From: Sepiola atlantica
Taxonomy: Eukaryota > Mollusca > Cephalopoda > Sepiida > Sepiolidae
Direction of reading: 5' to 3'
DNA length: 64,000 nucleotides
NCBI GenBank assembly: GCA_963556195.1
Contig: OY744532.1
Location: forward strand, 101,992,083 to 102,056,082
A program made the position numbers and the translations under genes. This document shows, piece by piece, positions 11,061 through 23,411 of this stretch. The notes under the pieces are model-generated. The model saw only the letters and a list, made by a program, of their open reading frames with translations, was not told the origin of the DNA and searched no databases. Position 1 is the first letter of the stretch; each line of letters opens with the position of its first letter.

Positions 11061-13934
11061 GATCAGATAGATCGTGTCTTTAATTTAAAATTGCATGTTA
11101 CTACATTCAATTGTATTAGTATTTACACAGCATTTCATGGATTTAAAAATACAGACGGTCCATGTTGAAGTATAAGATAACAATTGACATCTGTGAAACG
11201 TATCTTAGAGATTATTTAACATAGGGAATTGCAGAAAACACGTGAATAACATCGGATGTGCTGAAACTTTAAGTTAAGTCTCGAATGAGACGTATATTAG
11301 AACCTGTTTTGTCCTATGTGAATAACATCCTGCAGATCTTGTTTTAATGTCCTTTTCAACGCCATCGTTGTCAATTAACAAAATACAGTTTACGGTGTGG
11401 AGGATGTTGCAACAACATTCACAATGTTAACAGTGCAATATAGGAAAACTAAATATATTGCATTTGTCACGGTGAACAAAAGCATGTGCATTATGGACAA
11501 TATTTTCGACAAGGGAACCGGATTTACTGAAGAGAGTCGAAGAGCTTCAATCACGTGAACTTTCAAAATTTGTACTTACACTCTCTCAACTCAAAATCAC
11601 ATCGCACTCATTCTTGATAAAAACATGAAACTGAGATTCAGGATGAAAGTATCTATTTACACACTGCATGTAGAAAAATATTTGACTACATGAATTTTAG
11701 TAGATGAATTGCCAACACACGGATGCAGAATAACATACATACAACGATAGTATTATCTAGATAAAAGCCAGTATCTTTTTTTACTTCATTTCATTAAATG
11801 AATACTCAAAATATTCAGATCTAAACGTAATATATTTTACAGTTAAATGTTTCCTGTTACATCTACTATAATCATCGAGAAGAGAGGTCATATGCATACA
11901 CTCTTTAAAACATCTGTTGATGCAGGTTTCAAACAATATAGAAGTTAATTAAACAGCTACTAGACGTTTATCAAACCATCTACATCGTTGTGGAGCTGCT
12001 CGCGGAAAGCAAATTGACAATCTTATTCATCGTTTGTTTTTTCTTTGAATTGTGTTAAATTGTAGGTTTTGCGGCGCACCCTGTCGTGTAAAATTGTCGC
12101 CCTAACGTGTTTAGTAACATATCAATAGGTTTTATTCAAAATTAGCAATGCGAAATATTTCCTAATATCGGCATGCAAAAGTATTGGTCTAATCCACTCG
12201 GGCACAGAACACTCGACTTTAAAATACGTCATACAATCTTGCAACATAGAGATATTAATAGGAAACGCAATCTCCTCTGCTTACCATTGGATATAACTTA
12301 TAATATATTAAACTTACAAACTCATTCAACGGCATATCTGTATTTATTAGTTAGATTATGTTATACAAAATGACAAAAAGTGAGCATATGTGTTCTGCCG
12401 CGATCTCAGCTCATTGAATCGTGTAAACAAACATAGTCCCCAACGTTTGGTTAGTTTTAAGCAAACATTGCTTAATTGTTTTGTATATCTGGGTGAATCT
12501 TATGCATCCTGAAGAAGAAACAAACGAAATAATTAATAGTAACATCAGCATACAAGAAAACAATCATTCAACACACACTTCCCTTAATCTCGTAACAAAT
12601 ATAATTAACGAAGTTTCATATACTTGCTAAATATTACTGGCATTTTCAGCAGCCTGGAAGAGTGTGAAACATTGTTCACCTTTAGTTACTATTATTTAAA
12701 TCATGTAAAAAAAGCTAAACTGGTAATCGTTCATCAGTCAAATACTTTAAAATAATTCAACACATTTTGATATTTTACAACGTGTGTGGAAATAAAGATT
12801 GTATCACATAAAGTGTGACATAACTGTTTATATTGCATTGTGAATGGACCTATTTTGAATAGGTGTACTTCAGCTAGTATAGATTGTGATTAAGCTGGTA
12901 ATGAATGGTTCGGTGCAGATTAGACTGACACAAAGTTTTCGGAAATGGATATAACTGTAAGATCAGGGGGAATGACATTAGGGTCAATAACGGCCAGACA
13001 CAAAGCAGAACAGATCGAGTACACGTGAGTACACGTGGCGTGACTTGTTTGTCACGAAGAAAGAGACAAGAGTTTCGGGATAGTCTGCCATGGAATTCAA
13101 GCGTGCTAGATGTGAAAACGATGTGGTGAAACTTTAAGTTAAGTCTCGAATGAGACGAAGATGCGAACCTGTCCTATCCTCCAGTTCCTGGAATAGACCT
13201 ATAAAAAGGGAAGTCAGGAAATAACTAATGAATAAGTTCAGATTTCACAGAGACACTTAATTAAGATATTACGGACCACTTCTATCTACTTCTTACCCAA
13301 AGAAGATAAATAAAATATCCTTTGAAATTATCAAAACATGTCTTCAGATTCCCTTTTGTCAATTTAATGCAATATTATTCACTAAACTAACTGATGAGAC
13401 GCGGCAACACTACAATGATCACAGTATAACAGCAGAATAAGAAATCAACACGGCCACACAGGTAAATTTCGCATAAAATTGTAACGAACATTCGTATGAG
13501 TATAGAGAAAGAAAGAGACAAACACCCACGGCACACACACGCATTGATACACGTAAAACGATATTAACTATTGTTGCACACCCACATTCGCACACATTTT
13601 TTTATAGAAGTCGCTCCAGACAAGGCATGTAGCTACTTGATGTAAGGATCTAACAGAAAATACTACTTCACGGTCAAAAACTAGCCAACGATAAGTGCTA
13701 GATAGATTCTACCTCCTTTTGTCAGAAACATCGCTCATCGAATGTGAGGACAAAAGGTCTGAATAATGAAAGCGAGAGTTACTAAACTAAACCTGAGGTC
13801 TACATTTTACGCAAACACTTGAAAAAGCAGTTTTAAGAACTTTTTAGTAACAATTACAAACAATTCGTTACTCCTTGCATAACAAGAATATTATTATTAT
13901 GTTTACACACAAAGAGTTCAAACACAGACCGTCA
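11061..13934. other. non-coding with several dispersed repeat fragments
   Basis: No gene recognised. The region holds members of paired dispersed repeats: 11254-11315 matches 13121-13180 (AACTTTAAGTTAAGTCTCGA), 12375-12460 matches 9787-9870, 12633-12720 matches 15383-15467 (AACATTGTTCACC), and 12777-12835 matches 24051-24105 (ACATAAAGTGTGACAT). The flanks of these blocks do not obviously align. Confidence 0.4.
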
Positions 13935-14625
13935 TTAGTGATTGCTTACTGATAATCACCAGTGGTGTTCCCTGGAGTCTGAGTTACAACAAGACTTCCC
14001 AGATTTCCAGTGATCTCCACTTCTTTCGAAAACTACTGCAAATGTATTTGCATTATCACAACAGACGCATACCATCGATTTATCGTTGGTAACAGCCATT
14101 GACTTTCTTTGGAAATTGGATGAGAATAAGCTTTCCCAATGTCCCTTTTCTCTCTGCACCATTCCAGCGGAGGTCTGGTTAGTGCTATCCATCCTTGATC
14201 TTTCCATCCTCCTTGACTCTTCACGTCTGTGCTTTGTGGTATCAGCCGGGGCTGGTTCCATGACTTTTTTTTTGGGGGGGGGGTAGTTTATGCAATTTAT
14301 TGCAGTATCTGTTCCTTGGGTTCTTGTGGTGCTCTTTGTGTGATTTGTTTTCCTATTGCACCTTGCATGTAACTGGTTAGTCTTCGTAGCTTATGTGGAA
14401 AGGTTTTCGCATTCAAATATTTTCCTAACGATGACAGATGTTTTAATCATTGCCGTCTGTTGTATGGTCTCAGTCTTCCCTTTAATTCCAATTTCTCCCA
14501 GTTATTTTCCAGATACTTCGGAACTGTTTCTAGTGCTCCTACGATTATTAGTATTATATTTGTTTTCTTCATATTCCATATTATTTTCTTATTATTATTA
14601 CTATTATCATTATTAGTATTATTGT
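13935..14625 (-). pseudogene. R2-type LINE 3' end: last codons plus 3' UTR
   Basis: Read on the minus strand from about 14610, the sequence encodes WNMKKTNIILIIVGALETVP, then after a frameshift TETIQQTAMIKTSVIVRKIF and a stop. This is the conserved C-terminal tail of LINE proteins with a restriction-like endonuclease. The remainder, to about 13940, is 3' UTR that matches 27000-27390 with the same order of blocks. The coding part begins immediately after a TTA/ATA microsatellite, exactly as in the copy at 26790. Truncated and frameshifted, therefore dead. Confidence 0.6.
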
Positions 14626-15156
14626 TATTAGTATCTATATATTAATACGATAGCTTACATCAAAAACTCAGCGCATGCGTGTCGCACCTGGATTTAGAAA
14701 ATCATTCAAGTCACCTAATTTTTGTAAGCGACGTAGGATTTTTACGTCGGTTTTTTACGTCGGCCTGACTCGTTTATAGTTCGATCCCAACCAACCTCTC
14801 AGATTTTTTTCTACATCACAGGGGTGGAGGGATGTAGGGAGGGGACTACCGGGAAGACACATTAAAACGATAGCGTGTGTGTTATTGTTTGTGTCACGCT
14901 TACATCAAAAGCAACGACATTTCGAATCATGAGTTAGAGCCAAATTTAATTAAATCTAAAGCATTTACAAAGTAAGGTTTAGTCGTCGAAATATTACCTT
15001 CACAAGAAATATTGTATATAAAGAAGTTTTGTAAATTGTTTCATGTATTGTTCATTTTTAAAATAAATATAAAAGTCAAATCTTATATTTTATTCAAACA
15101 TTTATAGGTAAAGAACAAGATTATTAGTATTGAAAACATCATTTCGTGTACTTTAT

Positions 15157-15222
<66 letters not shown>

Positions 15223-16270
15223 ATCATACTCATCATCATATGGAAGAACATAGATATTTATTTTAAATCTATTTTACGTCCGTGTCTGTGGTGCGAAGAA
15301 AAACAAATATGTAAATTGTATGGCGAAAAAGAGTCATATATTTCTATAGATATTTTAACAAATACAATCAAGGAAAAATAATATTGGGGCATTTTGAGCG
15401 GCCTTCAAAAGGGTAAAACATTGTTCACCGTGTATTACCATTATTAGCATCATGTACACACTTACAGGTTTCGAGGATTCGGGTAATAGACATGTATGTA
15501 ATGTTAGATATTTATTAAAAATAGCATGTTTGTCAATTTAGGGTTTATTTTTTTATCACTCCAGTGAGTACGCCTGATTTTTTTTCCGTGATGCGCGATT
15601 ACTAATTGGTATAAATAAGTATGAATCGTCACTTTTGATAGATTCTGAACAAAATATAATGATTGTCCACTTAGCTATTTACATGGAAAATATAATTTTT
15701 ACATATATGGGTGCATTTTAGAAAACTGGGAAAAGAACATAAATTTTCTCGAAAAATATGATTAAATTCATTTTACGCACTCATCTAAAACAAACGGATG
15801 AACAAACGGACAAACAGATAAACAAGCAGACGCTAAAACATAGGCCCTTCTTTTTATAAAAAAAACAATACATTTATTGTATACACATTTAATTTGGCTT
15901 ACGCAAATACAATCACGTTGCAGCGATCAAACGCTTCTTCGGAGCTCTAAAATATAATCTGCTGAAACGTGATAGTATTTGCGTTAAATATGATAACTTG
16001 TTATGGAGTTCTTCCTATTACTGACAATATTTAAAAATATTGGTTTTAATTTGATTTCATGAATACATTTTAACTTGTTTAATTAATATATATAAATACA
16101 TATATATATATATATATATAAATATTAATGATAATTTATTTCATTTTGAGTCAAAATTAAATAAATTATCATTTATATTTCTATTTCTGCTTTATATTTT
16201 TATTCAGCACTCTCATAAATCAGGTTCAACTCACCTGGATTTATACTATATGGATCCATACCATACTCGG

Positions 16271-16273
<3 letters not shown>
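14626..16273. other. non-coding; (ATT)n microsatellite at 15157-15222
   Basis: A (TTA)n tract of about 65 bp lies at 15157-15222, the dispersed repeat copy at 15383-15467 and short TA tracts near 16090-16120. No gene found. Confidence 0.5.
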
Positions 16274-16369
<96 letters not shown>

Positions 16370-16372
16370 ATG
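16274..16372. repeat. (TA)n followed by (GT)n microsatellite
   Basis: About 70 bp of TA runs directly into about 25 bp of GT/TG. The same TA-then-TG order recurs at 16603-16672 on the other side of the hairpin. Confidence 0.95.
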
Positions 16373-16385
16373 TGGGTGGGTGTGG

Positions 16386-16552
16386 GTGAAAAAAGAAAAA
16401 CGGAAAACATGTTAAGATAAAGGAGAAAAACAAAAACAAGAAATTTGACCGGTTTCTAAAGACGTTCGTTAATAGGAACGAAACCGGTTAACTCTCTTGT
16501 TTTTGTTTTTCTCCTGCATTTTAACCTGTTTTCCGTTTGTTTTATTTCACAC
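16386..16552. mobile_element. long hairpin / foldback element between two TA-TG microsatellites
   Basis: Arms of about 60-70 bp pair with a loop of about 25 bp. The left arm has GGAGAAAAACAAAAACAAGA then ACCGGTTT, and the right arm has AAACCGGTTAA then TCTTGTTTTTGTTTTTCTCC. Outer parts (AAACGGAAAACA / TGTTTTCCGTTT) also pair. There is no coding capacity. This is the structure of a foldback MITE; its RNA would form a near-perfect duplex. Confidence 0.65.
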
Positions 16553-16602
16553 ATTTTGTCTACCACGGCATTTCATTTTCATGACTTATCGTGTACCTTA
16601 TC

Positions 16603-16672
<70 letters not shown>
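16603..16672. repeat. (TA)n followed by (GT)n microsatellite
   Basis: Second TA-then-TG array, immediately downstream of the hairpin element. Confidence 0.95.
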
Positions 16673-16673
<1 letters not shown>

Positions 16674-17620
16674 CGTTTATGTATGTGCCACTGCAATATA
16701 ATATTCTGTGCATCCGATGAACTGATAGCATATATGTGTGGAAAACGAGATTATAATCGCCATAAAGAGACAGTATTTAATGCAATGTAATATCTACATT
16801 TTCTTACTGTTTTTATTTTCGACCCGTGTTATATAACGTATCAACCTTCTGATATTCCGCAGGAAATCATATCCTTTTCAAAGTAAGAGATGAGATTGGT
16901 GTCACCAATTGGATAAGGCGATCATGCAGATAGTATATCACCCATAATTAAACTAATGTTAAATACGGGGATTAGTAATCCCCTAAAAGCAATATAGTTA
17001 CAAGTCTAATAGCAAAGTAAAATCTGACGGCAAAATAATATTTAATCCCTAAAAGATTGTATTAGCAAAATTTGGTCATGTAAATAGTTTATTGATTTTC
17101 AAGATTTATACATATTTAGAACAAATCGATCACATTTACTAAGTAATATCGACTATGGACCGTATAATTATTTTTCCAACACCTATGTAAGAAAGCATTT
17201 GATATATTGAACAACTTACTGCTAATCCTATACACACTTTAAATTACTCAGTCCATGTGCGGAAAAAGGTCAATACATAATAATAAACTACAATTTCACG
17301 AGAAGAAACCACAACCAGTTAATTAACTATAATTTAACTCCTCGATGTATTATTCTTACAGAAATGAAGTACCTAATCTAACCTGTCGTTATACCACGTA
17401 GTTTCAAGTTAAGCTGACTTCCAAAAAGACCCGTAACTAATAATTAAGATAACATGTATTCTTTGATTTTCCTCACTTTCATAAAAACCTATATAATTGG
17501 TTGAATCAAAATTCATCATAATTTGTGAAAACTTTAGTATTTGCTGTTTTTTTTTTAAAAATAGGTTTAATTTTACTTTAATTTGAATCACTTGCGGTTC
17601 CATCCGATACCGATCACTTG
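16673..17620. other. no gene recognised
   Basis: AT-rich sequence. A minus-strand frame at 17409-17603 is short and has no motif. The last bases, GATCACTTGTTAATTAC, are the left flank from which the satellite starts. Confidence 0.4.
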
Positions 17621-19206
17621 TTAATTACAATTCGACCATTCAATTCATTGATTATAACATTACATAATTAGGTATACCTTATTAATTACAATTCGACCAT
17701 TCAATTCATTGATTATAACATTACATAATTAGGTATACCTTATTAATTACAATTCGACCATTCAATTCATTGATTATAACATTACATAATTAGGTATACC
17801 TTATTAATTACAATTCGACCATTCAATTCATTGATTATAACATTACATAATTAGGTATACCTTATTAATTACAATTCGACCATTCAATTCATTGATTATA
17901 ACATTACATAATTAGGTATACCTTATTAATTACAATTCGACCATTCAATTCATTGATTATAACATTACATAATTAGGTATACCTCATTAATTACAATTCG
18001 ACCATTCAATTCATTGATTATAACATTACATAATTAGGTATACCTCATTAATTACAATTCGACCATTCAATTCATTGATTATAACATTACATAATTAGGT
18101 ATACCTCATTAATTACAATTCGACCATTCAATTCATTGATTATAACATTACATAATTAGGTATACCTCATTAATTACAATTCGACCATTCAATTCATTGA
18201 TTATAACATTACATAATTAGGTATACCTTATTAATTACAATTCGACCATTCAATTCATTGATTATAACATTACATAATTAGGTATACCTTATTAATTACA
18301 ATTCGACCATTCAATTCATTGATTATAACATTACATAATTAGGTATACCTTATTAATTACAATTCGACCATTCAATTCATTGATTATAACATTACATAAT
18401 TAGGTATACCTTATTAATTACAATTCGACCATTCAATTCATTGATTATAACATTACATAATTAGGTATACCTCATTAATTACAATTCGACCATTCAATTC
18501 ATTGATTATAACATTACATAATTAGGTATACCTCATTAATTACAATTCGACCATTCAATTCATTGATTATAACATTACATAATTAGGTATACCTCATTAA
18601 TTACAATTCGACCATTCAATTCATTGATTATAACATTACATAATTAGGTATACCTCATTAATTACAATTCGACCATTCAATTCATTGATTATAACATTAC
18701 ATAATTAGGTATACCTTATTAATTACAATTCGACCATTCAATTCATTGATTATAACATTACATAATTAGGTATACCTTATTAATTACAATTCGACCATTC
18801 AATTCATTGATTATAACATTACATAATTAGGTATACCTTATTAATTACAATTCGACCATTCAATTCATTGATTATAACATTACATAATTAGGTATACCTT
18901 ATTAATTACAATTCGACCATTCAATTCATTGATTATAACATTACATAATTAGGTATACCTCATTAATTACAATTCGACCATTCAATTCATTGATTATAAC
19001 ATTACATAATTATGTATACCTTTTTAATTACAATTCGACCATTCAATTCATTGATTATAACATTACATAATTAGGTATACCTTATTAATTACAATTCGAC
19101 CATTCAATTCATTGATTATAATATTACATAATTAGGTATACCTTATTAATTACAATTCGACTATTCAATTCATTGATTATAACATTACATAATTAGGTAT
19201 ACCTTA
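17621..19206. repeat. 61-bp satellite array, 26 copies, with an eight-monomer higher-order pattern
   Basis: The monomer (core TTACAATTCGACCATTCAAT, then TCATTGATTATAACATTACA and TAATTAGGTATACC) repeats every 61 bp with almost no substitutions. The main variant is CCTTATT versus CCTCATT at the unit boundary. In order the units read 5T-4C-4T-4C-4T, then one C, one odd unit (CCTTTTT, with TATGTATACC), and three T. Units 6-13 and 14-21 are thus a repeated CCCCTTTT block of 488 bp. There is no open frame and no coding role. Confidence 0.97.
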
Positions 19207-19254
19207 TGCTCGATAGTCCTTTCTGTTTATATTTCCCATTTAGTAATGTTGTAG

Positions 19255-19470
19255 AATTAAGTGTATTCTGACTACTATTCTCATCTTGGGTGTTTTTATC
19301 ACCAGATTCCCGAGATCGACAGAAATATTCCAGAGTTCGACAAACTACACCTAAAGAAGGTCGGAGGTCACATCGACCAAAACGTTGTAATAAAACACCC
19401 AAGATTAGAGTAGTAGTTCGAATATACCATTTCTACGAATTATCAACCCTCATCTAAAAAATTCCGGAGC
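19255..19470. repeat. repeat family C, second inverted pair
   Basis: A minus-strand scrap (19255-19305, TTCTCATCTTGGGTGTTTTT) is followed by a plus-strand copy (about 19327-19470) holding GTTCGACAAACTACACCTAA, AAGGTCGGAGGTCACATCG and CACCCAAGATTAGAGTAGTA. The two face each other, as in the 4441-4705 pair but in the opposite arrangement. Confidence 0.55.
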
Positions 19471-19944
19471 ATAGTACTGTTGTGTATATTGTTTTTCTTC
19501 TAATTGCAAGCTTTATTTGTGAGGGCTGTGATAGTTCTTGTTTGTAGATGTCTGAATGATTTTGTGTTGCGTAGACGCGTTATTAAACTGACTGTACACA
19601 AGTCAAATAACCAGATAAATATTAACCGTATCTCACTGCAGAAAAGTAAAACATGGAAGTCAGTTTAGAATGGGGAATTTAACTGCTCCAAATAGGTGCA
19701 TTCTTGAGTGATGCTAAATTTGTGATCGGACCCGTTTATATGACAGCGTAGGGACGCCTCAGGGGATTTGTAATACACTACATCGTTTCCAAAGGCGCCG
19801 GTTATGCCTCTGATAACGGTGTTCGAAGACTTAACAGAATCCTTCTTCAACCCGGCTAAAGGGCAGATTCTCTTGTTCCAAAAACTAACATTCAACATGT
19901 TTTATTCTTTACGAATAACTAAGATATATATATGCTTCACCACT
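19471..19944. other. unassigned sequence, GC-richer at 19660-19900
   Basis: A segment of about 240 bp with higher GC has an open minus-strand frame of 77 codons (19665-19898) without recognisable motif. It could be a fragment of an unknown element or an exon; I cannot tell. Confidence 0.3.
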
Positions 19945-20025
19945 TTACAACCACTTGATAATTACAATTCCATCACGTAATTTATTGATTAAAAAATGAC
20001 ATAAGTAACTATTCGCTTGTGTGTA
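19945..20025. repeat. single diverged copy of the satellite monomer with its flanks
   Basis: CACTTGATAATTACAATTCC, then ATTTATTGATTAAAAAATGA and CATAAGTAACTATTCG align with the left flank and one monomer of the 17621-19206 array. The right flank resumes beyond the pogo element, where TATTTCGCATTTAGTA at 23437-23452 matches TATTTCCCATTTAGTA just after the array. This is an unamplified relative of the array, split by the transposon. Confidence 0.7.
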
Positions 20026-20048
20026 GGGGAAGTCGGGGTAAGTTGAGC
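20026..20048 (+). repeat. left terminal inverted repeat of the pogo-like element
   Basis: 23 bp, identical in reverse complement to 23412-23434. Preceded by TA at 20024-20025. Confidence 0.95.
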
Positions 20049-20051
20049 ATA

Positions 20052-20430
20052 GGGGTAAGTTGAGCCACCCCCTTTTAACCACAATTGACTAAGCCAATCC
20101 AAGTTTTTATGCAATCTATAAACAACTGATCACGTGACTTTAACCTCCACCATTTTGTTTTGCTGAACCAATATCGGAGGTTGATGCAGTAAAAGAAAAT
20201 CAGATTTCGTGCCAAAAAAGTAAAATAAAGCATTACAGAGGTGAGTGCATGTTTCTTGTGTGTAGTAATAGTTTGATTAGATATAATATGTGGTAGTTGT
20301 TTGTTCAATTACTTGCCTTCATACCTGTAAAAGATTTTTACATTCACCACACATGAGATGTATGCATTTGAACAGACAAGTCAATGAGGTCAGACTGGGG
20401 TAAGTTGTGCCACTGGCTCAACTTGCCCCA
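20052..20430. promoter_or_regulatory. left subterminal motif copies (possible transposase-binding sites)
   Basis: GGGGTAAGTTGAGCC is repeated at 20052-20066, then GGGGTAAGTTGTGCCA at 20397-20412 faces GGCTCAACTTGCCCCA at 20415-20430, forming a palindrome. The same motif lies inside the terminal repeat. Transposases often bind such subterminal repeats; that role here is inferred. Confidence 0.6.
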
Positions 20431-21004
20431 TATGTCTTTTTACACGTTTTCAAGAAACAGATGAATGTGCAACCACATCAGTAGGCCTGTTATAGAGTGA
20501 ATTCAAAATGCATGTTGTATAAGTTACATGCTCTACTTGTATAAGAATTAGATCTATGGGTTACCTGGTAAATGTTTAAGATGTGTAAGCCGTGCTTGGA
20601 TAGGAATTTGCATGCTGTACAGGCGCTTTGTTATTCTAATAATAATAATTATTTTTATTATTACTATTATCATTATTATTTTTAACATTATTATTATTAT
20701 CATTGTAGAATCAAGAATGCACTTACCTCCCCTCTCCACCATTATGGACTAGCCTACAATTAGTCAGGCATGGTGGGTTATTCCATTTGGAGGCGCCTGA
20801 TTTGCTAAACATGCCAGGAGAGGCAGGTGCCTCTCTACAAATGCCAGCTGTTCTGGCATTCATTGTTCAATGTTCCAGACTTATGCCAGGAACTCCACTG
20901 AATCAACTAGTTCACTCTAGTAATATTCTATATCATTATCGGATTTATTGTGTTAACTTCATTTTTCTTTTTTGTGTGTTTCACAGAAAAAAAGCCCACC
21001 AGAC

Positions 21005-23028
21005 ATGCGCCACTACGTGCGAAAGACAAATCGTGGACAAACTCCTACATACGTTATGGAACGGGCTGCTGCCGCTGTTACTGGAGGTCAGAGTGTGAGG
21101 AGTACTGCAAAGGACTTTAACATTGATCGAATGAGACTGAAGCGGTACATGGACAAACAAAACGAGGGACTGCTTACACACCTGTTTCCTTACGGCAATT
21201 GGTTTTTAGTCCTGAAATGGAAAGGGATTTGGCTGACCACGTGAAACAATTGTCAGACATGTTTCATGGTTTGTCATTGAGAAGATGTCGCACACTGGCA
21301 TATGAGTTTGCTAATAAAAACTGTCTCAATCTGCCACCAAGTTGGGATCGTGAGAAAAAAGCAGGACATGATTGGTGGTTAGGCTTCAAGAAGCGCCAGA
21401 ACCTGGCAATTAGAGTGACAGAAGCAACATCTTTTAGGCGTGCCATAGCCTTCAACGGCCCAGTTGTTGATAAATTTTTCAACAACTTGAGTCAGATAAT
21501 GGACAAATACAAGTTCTCACCAAGTGACATTTACAACACTGATGAGACTGGGTGCACCACCGTTCAAAACCCTGAATCCGTTGTCACAGAAAAAGGAAAG
21601 AAACAAGTTGGTTCAATCACCTCCGCTGAACGCGGGGAATTGGTAACGGTGGTGTACACTGTGAGTGCAATTGGATCAGTCGTGCCTCCTCTGTTCATCT
21701 TTCCCAGAGTCCACTACAGAGATCACTTCATCAGAGGTGGACCAACACAGTGCATAGGGAGGGCAACACGAAGTGGCTGGATGAATGAAGAGGTGTTTGT
21801 GGAATATTTAAATCACATCATCAAGCACACCAGATGCTCACCAGGAAAGAAAATCCTCTTAATCCTCGACAACCATGACACACACATTTCTTTGAATGTT
21901 GTGAACACAGCAAGATCTCATGGCGTTGTCTTACTGACCATTCCACCACACACTTCCCATCGTCTCCAGCCGCTCGACCGGTCAGTGTATGGACCCTTCA
22001 AAACAGCGTACAACAGAGCCATGGATGGGTGGCTACGATCCAATCCAGGGAAAACAGTAACAATATATGAAATCCCAGCTCTAGTGAACCAAGCCCAGAT
22101 GATTGCCATGACACCATTGAACATTGCTGCTGGATTCCAAGCCTCGGGCATTCATCCATTTAACCTGGACATCTTTAGTGAAATTAGCTTTTCCCCTTCT
22201 CTTCCAACTGACCGTGAGCAAAATGTGGCTGCAGAAAGCCTTGAGGCAAATTCTACTGTGGAAGATGCAGGACCATCAGGTGAGGTTCCTGGAGCAGTCT
22301 TGCCCGTGCACAGTGATGATGTCCGACCACAAAAACAGCAAGAAGATGATCTTATGCAACCATCCGCATCGGGGTCGTGTGTTTCATCTAGCTCACATGA
22401 TGTCATGCATCGTCCATACATTTCACCATCTGTAATTCAACCATTTCCGAAAGCAGCACCAAGAAAGGCAAGAAGAGGTGGTCACAAAAAGGGCAGCTCA
22501 AAGATTTTGACTGACAGCCCTGAACGACAGAAGCTGATAGCCCTTTATGAAAATAGAAAGAGGAGCCTATTAACAACAACAAAGCAGTGTTTGTTCAATG
22601 CTGGTGGGAAAAAGTCATGTTCCCCGAGATCTAAAACCCCATGTTCAAGTGACACTGATGATTCAGATTTTGAATTTGATGATGTGTCATCAGATAGTGA
22701 TGGTGATATTGATCTGGATAGCCCAATAATCGAAGGTGACTTTGTGGTTGTAAAATGTGCTGGCAAATCACGAACTGTGAACTATATTGCCCGGGTTGAC
22801 ACTCTCAACGGGGAGGACTTTGAGTTTGAAGGTGTTTTCCTTCAAAAAGTTGCTGGGAAGGTAGGAACGGACAAGCCTGTGTTTGTTCCAAACCCAAAGG
22901 ACGAAGCGGGTTTCAATGCAGAAGATGTTGTTTACAAGCTGCCACAGCCAAATAGTGTTGGCAGTTCTGTCCGTTGTTCTAGCCAGCTCGTTTTCAGCTG
23001 TGACTTGTCACAGTGGCAACTTCATTAA
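21005..23028 (+). CDS. Tigger/pogo-like transposase, one apparent frameshift
   Basis: Transposase of the pogo/Tigger branch of the Tc1/mariner superfamily. From the ATG at 21005 the protein begins MRHYVRKTNRGQTP and carries a pipsqueak-type helix-turn-helix (AAAAVTGGQSVRSTAKDFNI). Near 21185-21200 the frame shifts. The second frame, open from 21199, has a CENP-B-type helix-turn-helix (HDWWLGFKKRQNLAIR) and then a DDE domain. Its aspartates are in YNTDETG (21541), LILDNHDTH (21868) and LQPLD (21976), a DD35D spacing. The C-terminal part has a basic stretch (RKARRGGHKKGSSK), an acidic Ser/Asp-rich stretch, and a conserved-looking end (EGDFVVVKCAGKSRTVNYIA). A possible splice acceptor (TTTCACAG) lies just before the start at about 20985. 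If the frameshift is real the copy needs another source of transposase; a sequencing error would make it intact. Confidence 0.88.
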
Positions 23029-23171
23029 CTTACTTTCAGATATATGTTTCAAATTTTGTGCTGGTTCATTCGCTGTAATTAACATTTCTACTTCATTATT
23101 ATAATTTGTTTTATAACCACAGCAACAATTTTGGGCTTGTTCTTTCTTTATTTGCAACACATTTTTGCGTG

Positions 23172-23250
23172 ACACAACTTACCCCAGTGTGGCACAACTT
23201 ACCCCAGAGGTTGAATCAACTTGCCCCATGGTCGGGGCAAGTTGAGCCAT
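23172..23250. promoter_or_regulatory. right subterminal motif cluster of the pogo-like element
   Basis: Four copies of the GGGGYAAGTTGWGCC motif in about 80 bp: 23172-23186 and 23191-23205 inverted, 23216-23227 inverted, and 23233-23248 direct. With the terminal repeat this gives five copies at the right end, against four at the left. Confidence 0.6.
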
Positions 23251-23411
23251 TTGATATGCATTTTTGTAAAGCACATGGTCGGTTTAGGTGTACTAGCAGA
23301 AAACTGCAACTTGTTTCAAAATGTTCCCAAATAAAAGAATTTTATAATAATACACTCATCTTTGCAAAATAATTAGTCGTTTGGGTTCTGAAGAGCCAAA
23401 ATGGAAAATTG

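Noticed and set aside
13956..14261. 101-codon minus-strand ORF as a protein gene
   Set aside because: It lies in the 3' UTR of the R2-type LINE tail and the corresponding region of the 26.8-kb copy is not open.
17621..19206. CRISPR-like array of regular repeats
   Set aside because: The whole 61-bp unit is repeated, with no variable spacers, and the DNA is eukaryotic. It is a satellite.
22124..22435. Second ORFs on both strands inside the transposase gene
   Set aside because: They overlap the 600-codon transposase frame and carry no motifs.
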